A DNA stretch of 64,000 bases from Dioscorea cayenensis subsp. rotundata (Eukaryota > Streptophyta > Magnoliopsida > Dioscoreales > Dioscoreaceae), in contig NW_024088178.1 in assembly GCF_009730915.1 (NCBI RefSeq), forward strand, positions 1 to 64,000. The letters are read 5' to 3'. The notes under the pieces are model-generated. The model did no database searches and was not told the origin of the DNA. It worked only from the letters and a program-made list of their open reading frames with translations. The position numbers were made by a program, and so were the translations under genes. This document shows positions 9,577 through 22,099 of the stretch, one piece after another (within the stretch, counting starts at the first letter, position 1; each line of letters opens with the position of its first letter).

Positions 9577-11703
9577 TCAGTTGCCAAGAACAACATTTTC
9601 TAAGTAACTAATAGCATGATCCTTGTGTTCTTCACCAAATCGTTTGAACAACACTGACTGAGCACAAGAATCAGGTTGAACGCCTTTCTCATGCATCTCA
9701 CCATATAATCTAAGAGCTTCATTCCAATCTCCCCTATTGCAATGCTCATTAATAAGCAAAGTGTATGTATATTTATTAGGAGACAAACCTCTCTTCTGCA
9801 TCTCAATAAAATACTCATAAGCCAATTCAAGGTCCTTTCCACAGAACCCATTTATAAGTGCATTGTATGTAATTTCATTAGGCAGCACATCACTCTCCCG
9901 CATTTCTGAGAAGAAAGTGAATGCTGATTCAAGATCTCCCCTATTAGCATAAGCATGAATCAAAATTGTGTAGGTGATGACTGATGGGGATAGACCACTA
10001 CTGATCATGTTATCATACATGGCCCACGCTTTACTCAGATACCCTTTCTGACAAAGAGCATGAATTATGCAGGAACAAGTGACACAATCTGGTGGAACCC
10101 CATCTTTAACCATCTTCAGCAACAAGTTATAAGCCTCGTCAATATTACCCATCTTGCATAGCCCATCAATTTGAACATTATAACTCACTGTATCTGGAGT
10201 AATGCCTCTTGCAATCATTTCTTCTCCTAGTTTGAAAGCTTCAGAGGCTGACCCAAGCTGCAATTCACCAACTATCCTTGTCGTGTATGCAAATCCATCA
10301 GGTTGCAAGCCTATCCATAGCATCTCATTGAAGAATTCCTTAGCCATAGCGAGCTTTCCCATCTTACAAGAACCATTCACGAGAATTGTATAGGTGAAAA
10401 CATCAGGCTGGAACCCTGATTCAACCATATGGTCTTTGACCTCCTTCCCCTCTTCGAGCTCACCTGTTCTACAAAGACCATCTATAAGAGTATTATAAGT
10501 GATCAAAGTGGGGGCAAGGCCCTGAACCCTCAAATCATCAACCAATAAGAAGGCCTCCCTGAGATCACCCACACGACAATATCCATATATCAAAGAATTG
10601 TACGTAACAATGTCTGGCACCAAATTCATCTCACCCATCTCACAAAACTTCTCCCTAGCCAGTGTTACCCATCCCTTCTTACAAAGGCCATCAATCAAAA
10701 TATTGTAAGTGGTAACGGTGGGAGAAATCCCTCTCCTCACCATCTCATCTCTAAAATGCAATGCCTCATGCATCCAACCTTTAGAACAATACCCATAAAT
10801 CAAAGGGTTGTAGGTGAAGGCAGTTACCTGCAAACCGGAAGTCCACATCTTTGAAACCCACCTCTTAGCCTCCTCAAACTCCCCCATTTTGGAGTAACCA
10901 TTGATCAGAACGTTGTAAGTGACATCATTGAAAGAGAAACCCTTGTTAAGCATCTTCCCCAAGAGTTCCAAAGCATCTTGAGCATTGTCCTCCTTGAAAA
11001 ACGAATCAAGCATGGTATTATAAGTAACAACAGTGGGCAAGATCCCAACATTTCTCATCTCCTCGAAGACGTCTCTCACCTGCACCCACTGCCGCTTATC
11101 TCTCAAAAGCCTCAACACCCTGTTGCAGTTCTTAACATCCGGGAAGAACCCACTGCGCACCATCCTGTAAAAAGTGGAAAGCGAGCGCTCTGCCATCGAG
11201 TGCCGGGTATAAACCCATAAAAGAAGATCAAGAAGCTTGATCGTCGCAGCGGAGTTCGCATACCCTTGGATCAAAAGATCAAGAATTCCATGCAAGCCCA
11301 ATGCCAGAACTCTCTCCATCACAGCGTACGCCGCGCGGGTGAGATCGCTGTCGGCGAGAATCTCAAGAACGCCAACGAAGGCCATCTCGCAGCGGGGGAA
11401 CCCCGGCTGAAGCTCAGCCCAGCGGAAGAAGCGAAGGGCGAGCCTGGGGCGCTTACGGATGGAGTCGAGTGCGGAGAGGAAGAGGGCGGTATTAGAGATT
11501 AAGGGCTTGAGGCGATCAGGAGGACGGAAGGCAGGGGTAAAAGCGGAAGGATAGGCGTCAATGGTGCCAAGGATTAGGGTTTCGAAATGGGGTTTCTCGG
11601 TGAGGAGATTGGAGAACCGTAGCTTGATGAATGTAGAAGAGGAGGATGACGAAGACGATAATGCTCGGGCTTTAGAGGCGGCGGAGAAGAGGAGCATGGG
11701 CAT
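9577..11703 (-). CDS. P-class pentatricopeptide repeat protein, At1g22960-like, mitochondrial
   Basis: An intact single-exon gene of 708 codons. The N-terminus (MPMLLFSAASKARALSSSS) is rich in Ser, Ala and basic residues, as in organelle transit peptides. It is followed by the family-specific RKRPRLALRFFRWAELQPGF block and then about a dozen 35-residue P-type repeats with the typical VTYNTLIDGLCK-like core. There is no E or DYW extension. Length and opening segment match the Arabidopsis At1g22960 family (about 718 residues), so orthology is likely. P-class PPRs bind organelle RNA to stabilise, process or promote translation of it; the target is unknown. ATG 11703 was chosen because the longer frame upstream starts only at TTG; 11697 is an alternative. 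No frame shift occurs in its 2.1 kb. Confidence 0.9.
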   Translation of the reverse strand: MPMLLFSAASKARALSSSSSSSSTFIKLRFSNLLTEKPHFETLILGTIDAYPSAFTPAFRPPDRLKPLISNTALFLSALDSIRKRPRLALRFFRWAELQPGFPRCEMAFVGVLEILADSDLTRAAYAVMERVLALGLHGILDLLIQGYANSAATIKLLDLLLWVYTRHSMAERSLSTFYRMVRSGFFPDVKNCNRVLRLLRDKRQWVQVRDVFEEMRNVGILPTVVTYNTMLDSFFKEDNAQDALELLGKMLNKGFSFNDVTYNVLINGYSKMGEFEEAKRWVSKMWTSGLQVTAFTYNPLIYGYCSKGWMHEALHFRDEMVRRGISPTVTTYNILIDGLCKKGWVTLAREKFCEMGEMNLVPDIVTYNSLIYGYCRVGDLREAFLLVDDLRVQGLAPTLITYNTLIDGLCRTGELEEGKEVKDHMVESGFQPDVFTYTILVNGSCKMGKLAMAKEFFNEMLWIGLQPDGFAYTTRIVGELQLGSASEAFKLGEEMIARGITPDTVSYNVQIDGLCKMGNIDEAYNLLLKMVKDGVPPDCVTCSCIIHALCQKGYLSKAWAMYDNMISSGLSPSVITYTILIHAYANRGDLESAFTFFSEMRESDVLPNEITYNALINGFCGKDLELAYEYFIEMQKRGLSPNKYTYTLLINEHCNRGDWNEALRLYGEMHEKGVQPDSCAQSVLFKRFGEEHKDHAISYLENVVLGN

Positions 11704-12075
11704 CTCCTCGCCGCCATTAGTGGCTTCCAAGGAGTAGAAGAAGACACGAGGACATGGCTGAATGGCCAGGTGCTGGAAGAGGTTTAACCATTGTATCCAC
11801 CGGACAACCCCACAAGGGTTTCTACTTTGAGCCCATTATTACTTCATTATCAATCGCCACCTGTACCTCAATATCTGTGTCTATTTAGTTGTAATTTTTA
11901 GTTTAATATTAAGCAAAAACAAATGAGTTAAACTCCATTTACATCATTCTTATTGAGAACTGATAAAAAGCGCAGAGTTTGATAAAAAAGAACATAAGCA
12001 TATTTCTGTGAAGACTGTGATTACACTCTAAAAATGCAGAGAAGGGAACTCAAGTTAAACAGAGTGAACTTCTTT
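11704..12075. other. Intergenic between PPR 5' end and FtsZ2 3' end
   Basis: It holds the divergent promoter side of the PPR gene and the FtsZ2 3'UTR (about 11900-12075). No further gene or repeat is seen. Confidence 0.6.
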
Positions 12076-15000
12076 TCAAGCTCTTGGAAAACGGGAACGG
12101 CCTTTCTTTCTTAAAAACTCTGGGATTTCCACAAGGTTTCCTTCAGTGATGGAAGAGGATTGGCGCCTGTTCATTCCCAGACCATCTCCATGACCTCCTG
12201 ATTGAGTTCCCTAATTTCATTTTGTAAAAAAAATATCCATATTAGAACAGGAATGATGTACAGTGACACATTAAATTGAATCTACAGGTGTGTACCTGCA
12301 AAGAGCCGCCTTCAGTTTCTTCTTGCCGTTTGAATCCAGTTGCAATTAGAGTTATACTCACCTGAACAAAGTAAAACAGTATCATCTTATGATTTGTGGG
12401 CAATGTGATTGCCAACGCAGAGCAATGGACATTGAAATGTTGTTTTATTTTATTCTTTTCATCTGCTTACTTGACCGGTTAGTGACTGATCGATCACTGC
12501 ACCAAATATTAGGTTTGCACTTGGATCGACAAGGTCATAAATCACTTCAGCAGCAGCATTGACCTGATTAATAAGTAATCCAGACATCATTAGTAATTTG
12601 ATTTGATGATAGATTGTCCATGAACAGAGAATTTAGCATGCATCTTACCTCATGTAGTGTTAAATCATTTCCTCCGGTTATGTTCCACACAATCCCGGTA
12701 GCTCTTTCAATGCCAATATCTAATAAGGGAGACTGAATAGCATTTAGTGCAGCATCTCTTGCCCTTGACTTACCTGCAAAAGAATGTGAAAAGGCTCACA
12801 CTGGGCTAGATCTAACGACATTGATACAAATCAAGGTGTTGGAACTGCTTATATGGAAGCATGGAGTATGAAAGAAGTTTCCACCATTGGGATGAATAAA
12901 TATACAATTGATTTCATATTAAAATCTTGTCTGGATAATATTTCTCTTCATAGTTTTTCACATATTCTTGTTATAGAAATTACAGATATACTCTTAGTTA
13001 TAAAAGGAACTAAGTGTATTGTGTTTGGATTAATAACAAGGAGCACAATCTTCAGCTTGTTGATTGCATAAAGTAGAAGTACCAAAGGTGGAAATGAGGA
13101 TACAAAGAGAATGAGTTGAACATAGCACAACAAAAGTATCCGGCTATATCAGAAAACTTTTGGATTTAGTTGTTAAAAAATAAAATTGGTTTCTCAATAT
13201 TACCTGTAGCAGTTCCTATACCCATTAATGATGAGCCAGCATTAGCCATAATTGCCCGAACATCAGCAAAGTCAACATTGACTAGACCTGGGACCTGAAA
13301 CGATCAACAGAATATGCACAAATAAGACACCATTATATTTTAAATTGGGATAGTTTTGATAGTTTTGCTGATCATACAAAGCAAACAATCCAGGTATGCA
13401 TTTGATACATCATACACAGTTCCGCTGCCAATTTAAGCACTATTTGAATAAATCACAATAAAAAATGACCAGAGGATGCATTTTAAATTGGGATAGTTTT
13501 GATAGTTTTGCCGGTCATAAAAAGCAAACAATCCAGATATGCATTTGATACATCATACACAGTTCCGCTGCCAATTTAAGCACTATTTGAATAAATCACA
13601 ATAAAAAATGACCAGAGGTGCACTTTAAGAAGAAGGCTTGTTGTTAATTGATCCCAACTGCAGTCATGCTCATGTTCAGTTGCTTGAGCACAACCTGTTA
13701 ATTCTCAAGACAAACAGCTTATGCCAACCAAAAAATTTCAAACTAGATTCTAGTGGAGGCAAGTATGTAAATATAAATTCCCCGAGTTACTGATGCCTTC
13801 AACTCTACTATTTCAATAAAGCAAAAAATGTATATGATTTTGTATGCATCTAATACCAGGATTATGTCTGAGATGCCACGAACACCTTGCTCAAGTATAT
13901 CATCAGCCAAGTTAAATGCTTCTGTCACAGGAGTATTGGGAGAAACAGCAGTTAGCAGCTTATCATTTTGGAATGACAATAAGTGTATCAACATTGCTTC
14001 TCAATGCTGCAATTCCTTCTTGTGCCTGAACCGCACGCCTCCGTCCTTCAAATGAAAAATGGAGTGGTAACAATACCAACAGTCAAGATGCCCATTGACT
14101 TAGCAATCCCTGCAATAATAGGAGCACCACCAGTTCCAGTCCCTCCTCCCATTCCAGCCTGCATTAATTACAAGACACTTTCATGATAAAACACTAAGAA
14201 CAAAATTAAAATCACCGCACAATAAGTTAAAAGCCAACCATAGTTCGTTAGATCTGTATTCTTTAAATAACAGGAAATTACATAGAATTGCTAGAGTCAT
14301 AAAGGAAAACAATATCATGAAGGATTTACAAACATTTTTACTAATTTTAAAAAAATAATCTTAACTAAGATTATCCGATACAGGTGCAACTAAGTAGATG
14401 TTCCCAGATGAGACATCATCCATCAGTTTCAAGATGAGAGAATGTACACAGAGCACATGTACACAGAGCACATGCACACAGAAACCAAAATCAATTATAA
14501 TAACCCTTCAATTGCAGAAAGTGAGGACTTTTAAAAAAGACCAAGTTCTTAACTGAAGTATAGTGAAAGGAAAGACATCTTGAGGCAGTAAAATGATCAA
14601 TTTGAATCTAGATACAAGTGGATGAGAATTAAAACAGAATTTACCGTCACAAAGACCATGTCAGCGCCAGACACAGCCTCTTGTATAGACTCTTTGCTTT
14701 CATTGGCAGCATTCATACCAATATCAGGATTCCCACCAGCACCAAGACCTCTTGTTAACTCCTGGCCAATCTGCAAGCGGTTCTCTGGATAAACAGGCGA
14801 CATCCTCATTGCTTGAACATCAGTATTCACAATCCAAAATTCCACACCTTTCATGGAGCTTTCTATCATTCTGTTGACAGCGTTGGATCCTCCACCACCA
14901 ACACCAATAACTTTTATCTTGGCCTCATTGTAGTTATTTGGAAGAGATGAGTCCCTTAAATTTTCAGTCACATTGCCAGTAAGCGCTTCTTTCCTTGGAT

Positions 15001-15298
15001 CAATCACAGTGTTATTACCCTCTCCTCTCAGCGCTGAGACTTCAGGATGCAGATACAAGAAAGGATCCCTATTGGAGTATGAGCCAATATTATGAGAGTT
15101 CGCCGAACATCTAAAACGCGGAGAGCATGAAACACTTCTCTGCCATAAACCTGAAAGAGTGCTCCTCTCATCAATTGCTCTCAGTGAAGTATTTCTGCTT
15201 GTCCAGTTCTCAGCCAGAACTCTCCCACCTGGAATGGCTGAGACTCCAACTGAGCATCGACAATCAAACTGCATAAAACACGGGACTTGAACTGCCAT
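12076..15298 (-). CDS. FTSZ2: Plastid division protein FtsZ2, 7 coding exons
   Basis: A tubulin-like GTPase that forms the Z ring inside chloroplasts. Coding exons (5' to 3' on minus): 15298-14645, 14158-13857, 13294-13204, 12773-12649, 12563-12471, 12361-12296, 12210-12076. Residues 1 to about 140 form a transit peptide and plant N-terminal extension. Then come the nucleotide-binding [23 protein letters not shown], the tubulin signature [10 protein letters not shown] and the T7 segment [17 protein letters not shown]. The tail [18 protein letters not shown] carries the FtsZ2-specific motif for ARC6 binding, which separates it from FtsZ1. ATG 15298 gives the usual [12 protein letters not shown] start. 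One extra A/T in each of the runs 14055-14059 and 13966-13969 shifts the frame; without them the CDS is 488 codons. Both lie in homopolymers. Confidence 0.93.
13338..13623. repeat. 143-bp tandem duplication in FtsZ2 intron 2
   Basis: Two nearly identical copies (13338-13480 and 13481-13623) starting 'ttttaaattgggatag' and ending 'aaaaaatgaccagagg'. They differ at only a few positions, so the duplication is recent. It lies wholly within the intron between exons 13857-14158 and 13204-13294. Confidence 0.95.
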
Positions 15299-15306
15299 CT
15301 TCAATC

Positions 15307-16030
15307 CTGAAACCGAACCCAAGCAACTGACCAAATTTGGAGTATTAAGAAGAGCCTCAAGAACTTCAGCAACTAGAGTTTCAAAATTGCATTGACCTAC
15401 TGGTTTTAACCACACTCTAAATCCACAAGGAACCCTGCCTTCCCAAAACCTGTTTAACCATGAGATATTTAGCAGTAGGACCAAGATATGCATATCTACA
15501 TATATGTCTTTGCTGATATGAACACACATATCAAACAATAACTAATTGTCAGTTGAGCAAGAGCATCCCCGTGAACAATTTATGGAAATCCACTGCAAGA
15601 TCGACCATTGTATTAACAAAAACAATTCATAACACAAGATAGCGTTTTGAACAAACTAAAATACACCAAAATTCACGAATACAGCAGATAACAAAGGCAG
15701 CGCTCAAACAAACAAAAACCTAAATTTAACCCAAAAAAGCCGCCGAAAATCAAAGCAATAACAAGTGGGAAAAAATGGAGTAATGCCACGGGAAACCTCC
15801 ACAAGTCCCATTAATGCTTCATAGAAACAAATTTCGATTAATCTACAAAGAAATGCACATCAAATCCCTCGCCACCGAAGCAAATGCGCACGAAAACCCC
15901 TGCAAATTAGAAGAAAAAAAAAAGGAGAGAGAGAGATCACCTGCAAGCACCGAAGAGCCCTGATCTCTCCGTCTCAGAGTCGAGAAGGGTTTATGTTTAG
16001 AGAGAGAGAAAACCCCGAGGCTTTCACCAA
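15307..16030 (-). promoter_or_regulatory. FtsZ2 5'UTR exon and 5'UTR intron
   Basis: A consensus donor (complement of ac at 15939-15940, after a GCAG exon end) and an acceptor at 15307-15308, eight bases before the ATG, define a 634-bp intron in the leader. The first non-coding exon lies at 15941 to about 16030 and contains CT-rich sequence. A leader intron right before the start codon often raises expression in plants; that role is inference here. Confidence 0.6.
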
Positions 16031-16788
16031 TATCACTGTTGTCGCGATCTCGGCGTTGGGGGCCTGGACGACGAGGTCATTTTGGGAAATTTAGAAAAAA
16101 ATCTTAATAAGATGGATGGGCTTGAGAACGTTGGATCTCGATCGTACGGTGAACATCGGTCCATAAGTATAATCCCGTTGAGTTCTGCAACGGTTAGTGT
16201 GACTTTCCCGTATAATAAATAATTCCGTCATTTCCATGCTTGTGTAAGTACACGCATATCAGATTCCAATGAGATTATTACGTGTGTGTTTTTTTGTTTC
16301 TATTATTTTTGAATAATTTTTATTTAGAAAATGGGCATGGAATGGGATTGCTTAGATGGTTGATGGCGCAGCCTATGGATTAATTCTTTAACAGGGTTGG
16401 CTGTTCCGGGATGCTTGGCCTCTCAATCCACACATTTCTGTCCCATTGATCCCACATATCACTACAAATCTCCATCTTTTTTGACCCAAAAAGCAGGTGT
16501 TTGAAGGGCTAAAAATTCTCAATCTTGGGGCTGTAGGCTGTTCACCAGAAAATCAGATTTTTTGATTTTCTAGTTTACACTGTGCATTATACCACACCAC
16601 AAATAAGCAAAAGCAAATAAGTGCATACATAAGCAACTCTGAATCAAGCAATCCTTGTAGAGGTTCCAAGAACAATGGAGTAATTGTATCCACTTATACA
16701 GGGCATTCTAATGAAATTTCATATAAAGGTTTGTATATTGATATTGAAGAGAAGGTTCATTTTCTATGCAACATGAAAAACTTGAGCA
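16031..16788. other. Intergenic: FtsZ2 promoter and CIA1 3' flank
   Basis: It contains the upstream region of FtsZ2 (to about 16400) and the 3'UTR side of CIA1 (about 16650-16788). No open frame, RNA gene or transposon terminus was recognised. Confidence 0.55.
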
Positions 16789-19700
16789 TCACTGAGAAAC
16801 ATCTACAAGTTCCCATATTTTGACTGATCCATCATCACTTGCTGAAGCTAAAACTTGTGGATCCTGGGAAGAGGGAACATATGGAAACATAAACTTAGCA
16901 ATTGCATGATTGCCAGTTAGGCAATATTTTGATGGCTGGAAGCCTTTGTTTCAAATAGCAAGGATCTAACCTTTGGATTCCACTGCACTGAGTTTACATC
17001 CATAGCATGAGCCTTTTCCTTCTTCAGCAGCATGCTATAAGATGGCCCATCAACCTGTGATGAATGCTGTTAGTTCTCAGATTACTTAATAGAATGGTTT
17101 TCAACAACTCCCTCAATCCACAGGAGCAATTCTGATCTTCAAGAATTTTCCAGCACAACCATACTATGAAATGATTGGGATAGACAGGGAGGTAAGAGGA
17201 TTTTGGAATGCCAGTGGTAATGGAAAAAGGTTAAAATTTTCCATTAAAAAGTACACAGGAAAGGAGAAATATCGAGTTATTCCCTACAAAATTCAGCCAA
17301 TAAACATGCAGGCTAACCTAAGCATATCCTAGTTCTAGAGAAGTACCTTTCAGACTGAAAAGCTCACTTCATACTTTCCAAATGATTGAAATTTTAAAAA
17401 CAGAGACAAAAAGTACCAGATTGTCCTTGTTCGCAACAAAAAGACGTAAAGCATCATCACCTGCTCCACTAGCAATTACACCCTCACTGCCATCAGAACA
17501 AATGGACATTATATATATATATATATGTGAAGAATCCTCTAGCAGTACAGTCTCTAATATATCATCAAACATGCCCCGAGCCACAAACAATAAAACTCAC
17601 ATGATGTGAAAGAATATCGCAAGTGAATATTTGAGAGTGCAATAATGACTGCTCCATATCAGTTCAAATTAATCTGTCTACTTACACAGTAAACAGAATC
17701 CAGTGGAGTACTCAAAAATATGGTTTGCAATCAGTTCATAGTTGCAAATATTTAAATGCATCCAATGTTAATCTTAGTTAGTGCGAAATAAGGCAATTAA
17801 ATTGGATTCACCAGCACAAGATCACAGCCTTAATGACCTTATACTATGCATTCACAAGCAAAAGGTAGCTTTCACGAGCATATGGCACATTTAATGTATG
17901 GAAGAGTCAGTATATACCATACAAAAATTATCCACCTCAGATTGCTTTGTTAGAAGTGTGGGAGCTACCAGAAGCAATTAATACCTTGACCAACTCACAG
18001 AAAATATGGTCCGACCATGATATCCAGAGAGAGTACAGATATGCTGCCTGAAAAAGAAAGTGTGGTTGTTATGAATAATGTGGAAGACAGAATTAACAAA
18101 ATTTAATATATGCAAGAAAAAAATAAAAGAAAAAATCTTAAGGTCATTTGCACCATGGTACATAGCCATCACCACTTGTCTGAGATGGATTTCCACTGGT
18201 ATCCCATATCTTCAAGGTAAGATCATCACTGCAATCATATTCTTTACTGAAATTTCCCATTAAGACAATAATGAATAACAAAAAAAAAAAAAACTCATAA
18301 GAGTTAAATACCTGCAAGTCACCATTCTATTTCCACACTCACTGAAGGATGATGCCCAAACTGTAGATGTATGACCACTGAAAAGTAAGGGTAAATGTTT
18401 CATCAATATATATATATATATATAAAGAAGCAAAGAATCCCACATTTATCCATGGAGGTGTTTACTTTAAGTGTAAAATAAATCCCTAAGGTGATATATG
18501 AATTGGCTGTCAAACATAAGTCAACAATTAACATAAGTGTAGTTATATAAGCATGCTTTCTGCTTATACCTTGCATTCAACAAATTGATCATATGCATGT
18601 ATTGTACATTAAAGTGTCCATGTGATGGATATAAACAATAGAACTAATTCATATTGCCTTGAAGATGAGCACATACATCAATTTTTAAGGTGCAAAACCA
18701 TGAAGATAAGCCTAGTAATACCCAGCTATCGTATAATAGACTCATATAACTGTGGTTTTTACTCACTTTTTATGTTAAAGATCAAAAGTCAAAAAGATTT
18801 TTAGACTCCAAAAGCCTAAGAACAAATCAAATCCTATAAACAAACAATCACACAGAAAAGTTGTGATGCCACTTTCGAAGTTAATGTTATCAAATGGAGG
18901 CAACTGTTTTCTAATGTAAAGAACTTAGAAGACGTCATGAATCACAACCATCAATATCCAAAAGTACATAAGTTTGATGTTGATAAAAAAAAAATCAAGA
19001 TAAATTAACTCAACCAAGATGAATTGACCACCTGCCAGCTTCACCTAAAGATTGCACACAATGCCAATCATCATCGCCATCCTCCACCCAAACCTAGCAT
19101 GATTGCCAAATTTAAAAACGCGCTAATTCCAGACGTCAAATTTATATCAGAAATGAAATTATCCTAACCCATGTTACCTTGATAGAGTTGTCATAACTGA
19201 CAGAAACCAGAACATCAACGAAAGGATGCCATAGCACCATCTTAACATCCTGTGTATGACCTTGTAACACTGAAATACATTCAAATTCATTACCAGATTG
19301 CATTTCCCATATCCAAACAGATTTATCCCGACCACACGTTGCAATCAGGGACCCAGAAGCATTCCATGCAACACTCTTGACCTCATTTTCATGGCCCTGA
19401 TGACAAAAGATAATTTAAAGTAATTGAAAACTACCCCGCATGATTACTAAATTACTCTAGATAACTGAGCTGGTAGCATGGCATTTATTTGTACCTCCAA
19501 CGTTGCAACACATTCGAAATCAGAACCAATCTGCTGCCATATTCCAGTTGTGGCGTCAAAGCTTGCTGTTGCCAACAACTTGCCACTAGGTGACCATGCA
19601 CCACGAGCGAACAGTCCGTGTATGAGTATCTTCAAGAACAGCCTAGAGGAGTGCAGAAGGGACCAACAACTGTTACAACTCATTTAGGCCAGCTTAATAA

Positions 19701-21027
19701 TCCATATGAATAAATAGCATAAGTCATACAAATAGGTAATATTTCTTTGACTATTGGATACATGACATGTTCCAGAATTACATATTCACAGGATGCAAGT
19801 TTAGCCCCACACACACCACCCCACGTGCACGCACGTGCACACACATAAAAAATAAAAATAAAAAAAAAACGAAGAAGAAATTCCTGGACAGTTAAATAGT
19901 TCTTCTGCCAATCGCTGTTCATTAGGCATCTGTAACCAAGGTCAGCAAATCAAATGGATGACGACAAACACAAAAAGAGATCTAGTAACGAAAATAATAT
20001 ACGTCTACAAACCAGAACTGCTAATTTTAAGTTTAGAAAGTCCATAAATGGCACTTCAAACAACCTGTGACAATCTAGTCCTCATTTCATATAAATTATT
20101 AAACACACAGCGATTAAGTGCAGCTTCAAAGGTTTACAATGCTTTGTCTCTACACTCAATTCAGTAGTATATGAAGCCAGGAGCTGCTTGAGAAGACCAC
20201 CAGAAAGAACCCTAAAAATCCCTTCTTTATGCTGAGTTCTTATCTACCACACAAGAATACAATTAACAATAAGTAAATGTTTCACGAAATCCCTGATTGA
20301 CCTACAAAACAACCATCATAAATACCAGAAAATCATACTCATATCAATAGAATTATGGTATAGTTGAAAACCAGAGTTGCTTCCTGCTCAAGTGTTCAGA
20401 GCTGGAAAAACTCATCACTCCTAGGCACTCAATCTAATGTTGTGTGGCATGCAAGACAACCAGAACATGTTGGGCATGGAAAAGGATTCCTGTCTATTCA
20501 AAATGAGAAATTTCCCATCGATTTATAGGATATAAATGATATGTAGCTTGAAATAAACAGAAGTACAAGAAAGAAAAGAAAAAGGAAAAAAGAATTTAAA
20601 AAAAAAAAAAACCTATCCACCTTGATCTCTAAGTTCTCCAAACACTATTATGTGTAAACCACACAGAAAGCAGTCTCATAGAAACGGTATCAAACCAAGA
20701 TGTTTCCCGAAGTTTACAAGATGGCAACATAATAATATTAAAAAAAAATTCAAATCTTTAAATACTGTGAATTTAGTAACATAACCTCAACATCAAATTC
20801 AAAGTAATAAGTGAGAATGGATATGGGATCAGACCGTGCAGTCAAATGATTTAGAGGATCCCTGTTGCCAGATCCTGACGGTCTTATCGCCGCTGCAGGG
20901 AGGCGAGCATAGCCAACACCCCACCGGTTCCCGTTACCGGATTCCACGCCAAGCTCCACACTCTATCGCTGTGCCCCTCGAGCTTCTGAGTCTCCCTCAG
21001 CTCCAGCTTCCCATCCATCAAATCCAT
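16789..21027 (-). CDS. CIA1: Cytosolic iron-sulfur assembly WD40 protein CIA1/CIAO1, 10 exons
   Basis: A seven-bladed WD40 propeller, the scaffold of the CIA targeting complex that passes Fe-S clusters to cytosolic and nuclear proteins. Exons (minus): 21027-20835, 19642-19495, 19396-19178, 19093-19032, 18377-18312, 18228-18154, 18047-17985, 17486-17417, 17054-16971, 16863-16789. Recognisable blocks are [19 protein letters not shown] at the start, [43 protein letters not shown] (the CIA1-specific acidic loop), [11 protein letters not shown] and [17 protein letters not shown] at the end. All ten junctions keep phase. One extra base in each of the runs 20898-20900 and 19601-19602 breaks exons 1 and 2; without them the CDS is 351 codons, close to the Arabidopsis protein. 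Confidence 0.93.
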
Positions 21028-22099
21028 CGCCGGCACCCAGAAGAAAAACAGGATTTAGGGGTTCCGATCAGTGGCGATCTCGGCCGAGGTTGGGCTTTGG
21101 TGTATGTCTGGATGACCGTCAAGAGATGGGGGGAATGGGTAGAGAAAACAGTATGTAGTTAAGGCTTTGCTTGGATGGGGCTTTGCTTGGATGCGGGTGA
21201 AGAAAGGTTTTATAAAGTGAGATAAAGTAATGTAAAAAGAGACTTTAAGTTATAACTTGTTTGGATTGAAAGTAAGGTAAATGAAGGTTATTAAACCTTT
21301 TAGTGTTTGGATTGAGAGTAATAGAAGGTAAGATTTTATATGAAAATTACTAAAATGCCCTTGAAGCTATAAATTATTCTTATTTAATAATTTACAATAT
21401 TTTACTATTTTATTCCAATATAGAGCTATATATAGTGGAAATTGCAGCCTCTGACTTTCTTACAATTCTAAAACAAATCCCCGCATAGTTTGGAATACTC
21501 AAAAACCCCTCCTTTTCAACTCAGCTGATTTTTGAAACCCCGAAAAGTGCGTACTTGGCGTTAAAGCGAGTGTATTTAAAAATTTATGGGACGAAAAATG
21601 CCCCTTGCGGGAAGTCGTGGGTCTGCACCCATTTCAGTGGTGTGAGAGGAAGTGGGTGGGTTTTTCTTAAAGCATTCGCATTTGCTTGTCTTCTCTCGAC
21701 TCGCGACTCATTTCGATCTTGCGTCTCAGCCTCTTCTCTTCCCACCGCTCTTCCCTTTCCACCGTCTCGAAGAAGAAGTCCCAGTCAAGTATTCGACGAT
21801 TTTCAGTCACTGCGATCTAAAGGTATTCATTATGGTTTTTGTTAACTGATTACATTACGAAGAGACATTTTTCGGTTTTGGTTTGTGATTTTTGTTTTTG
21901 TTGGAAGACATTAAAAGCTTTCGAGGGGATTAATGTTTGAGGGTTTTGTTAGTCTGAGGAGATGTCTCGGCTAGGGGTTTTTGTTTTGTTTTACATTTTT
22001 CGTCTATGTATCGATCGAAATGGTTTTCCGATTGTTGTGCTTTTGTGTAATGTTTATAATCTACGTACTCCTTTCGGTTGATATGGTTGCAGGTTTGTA

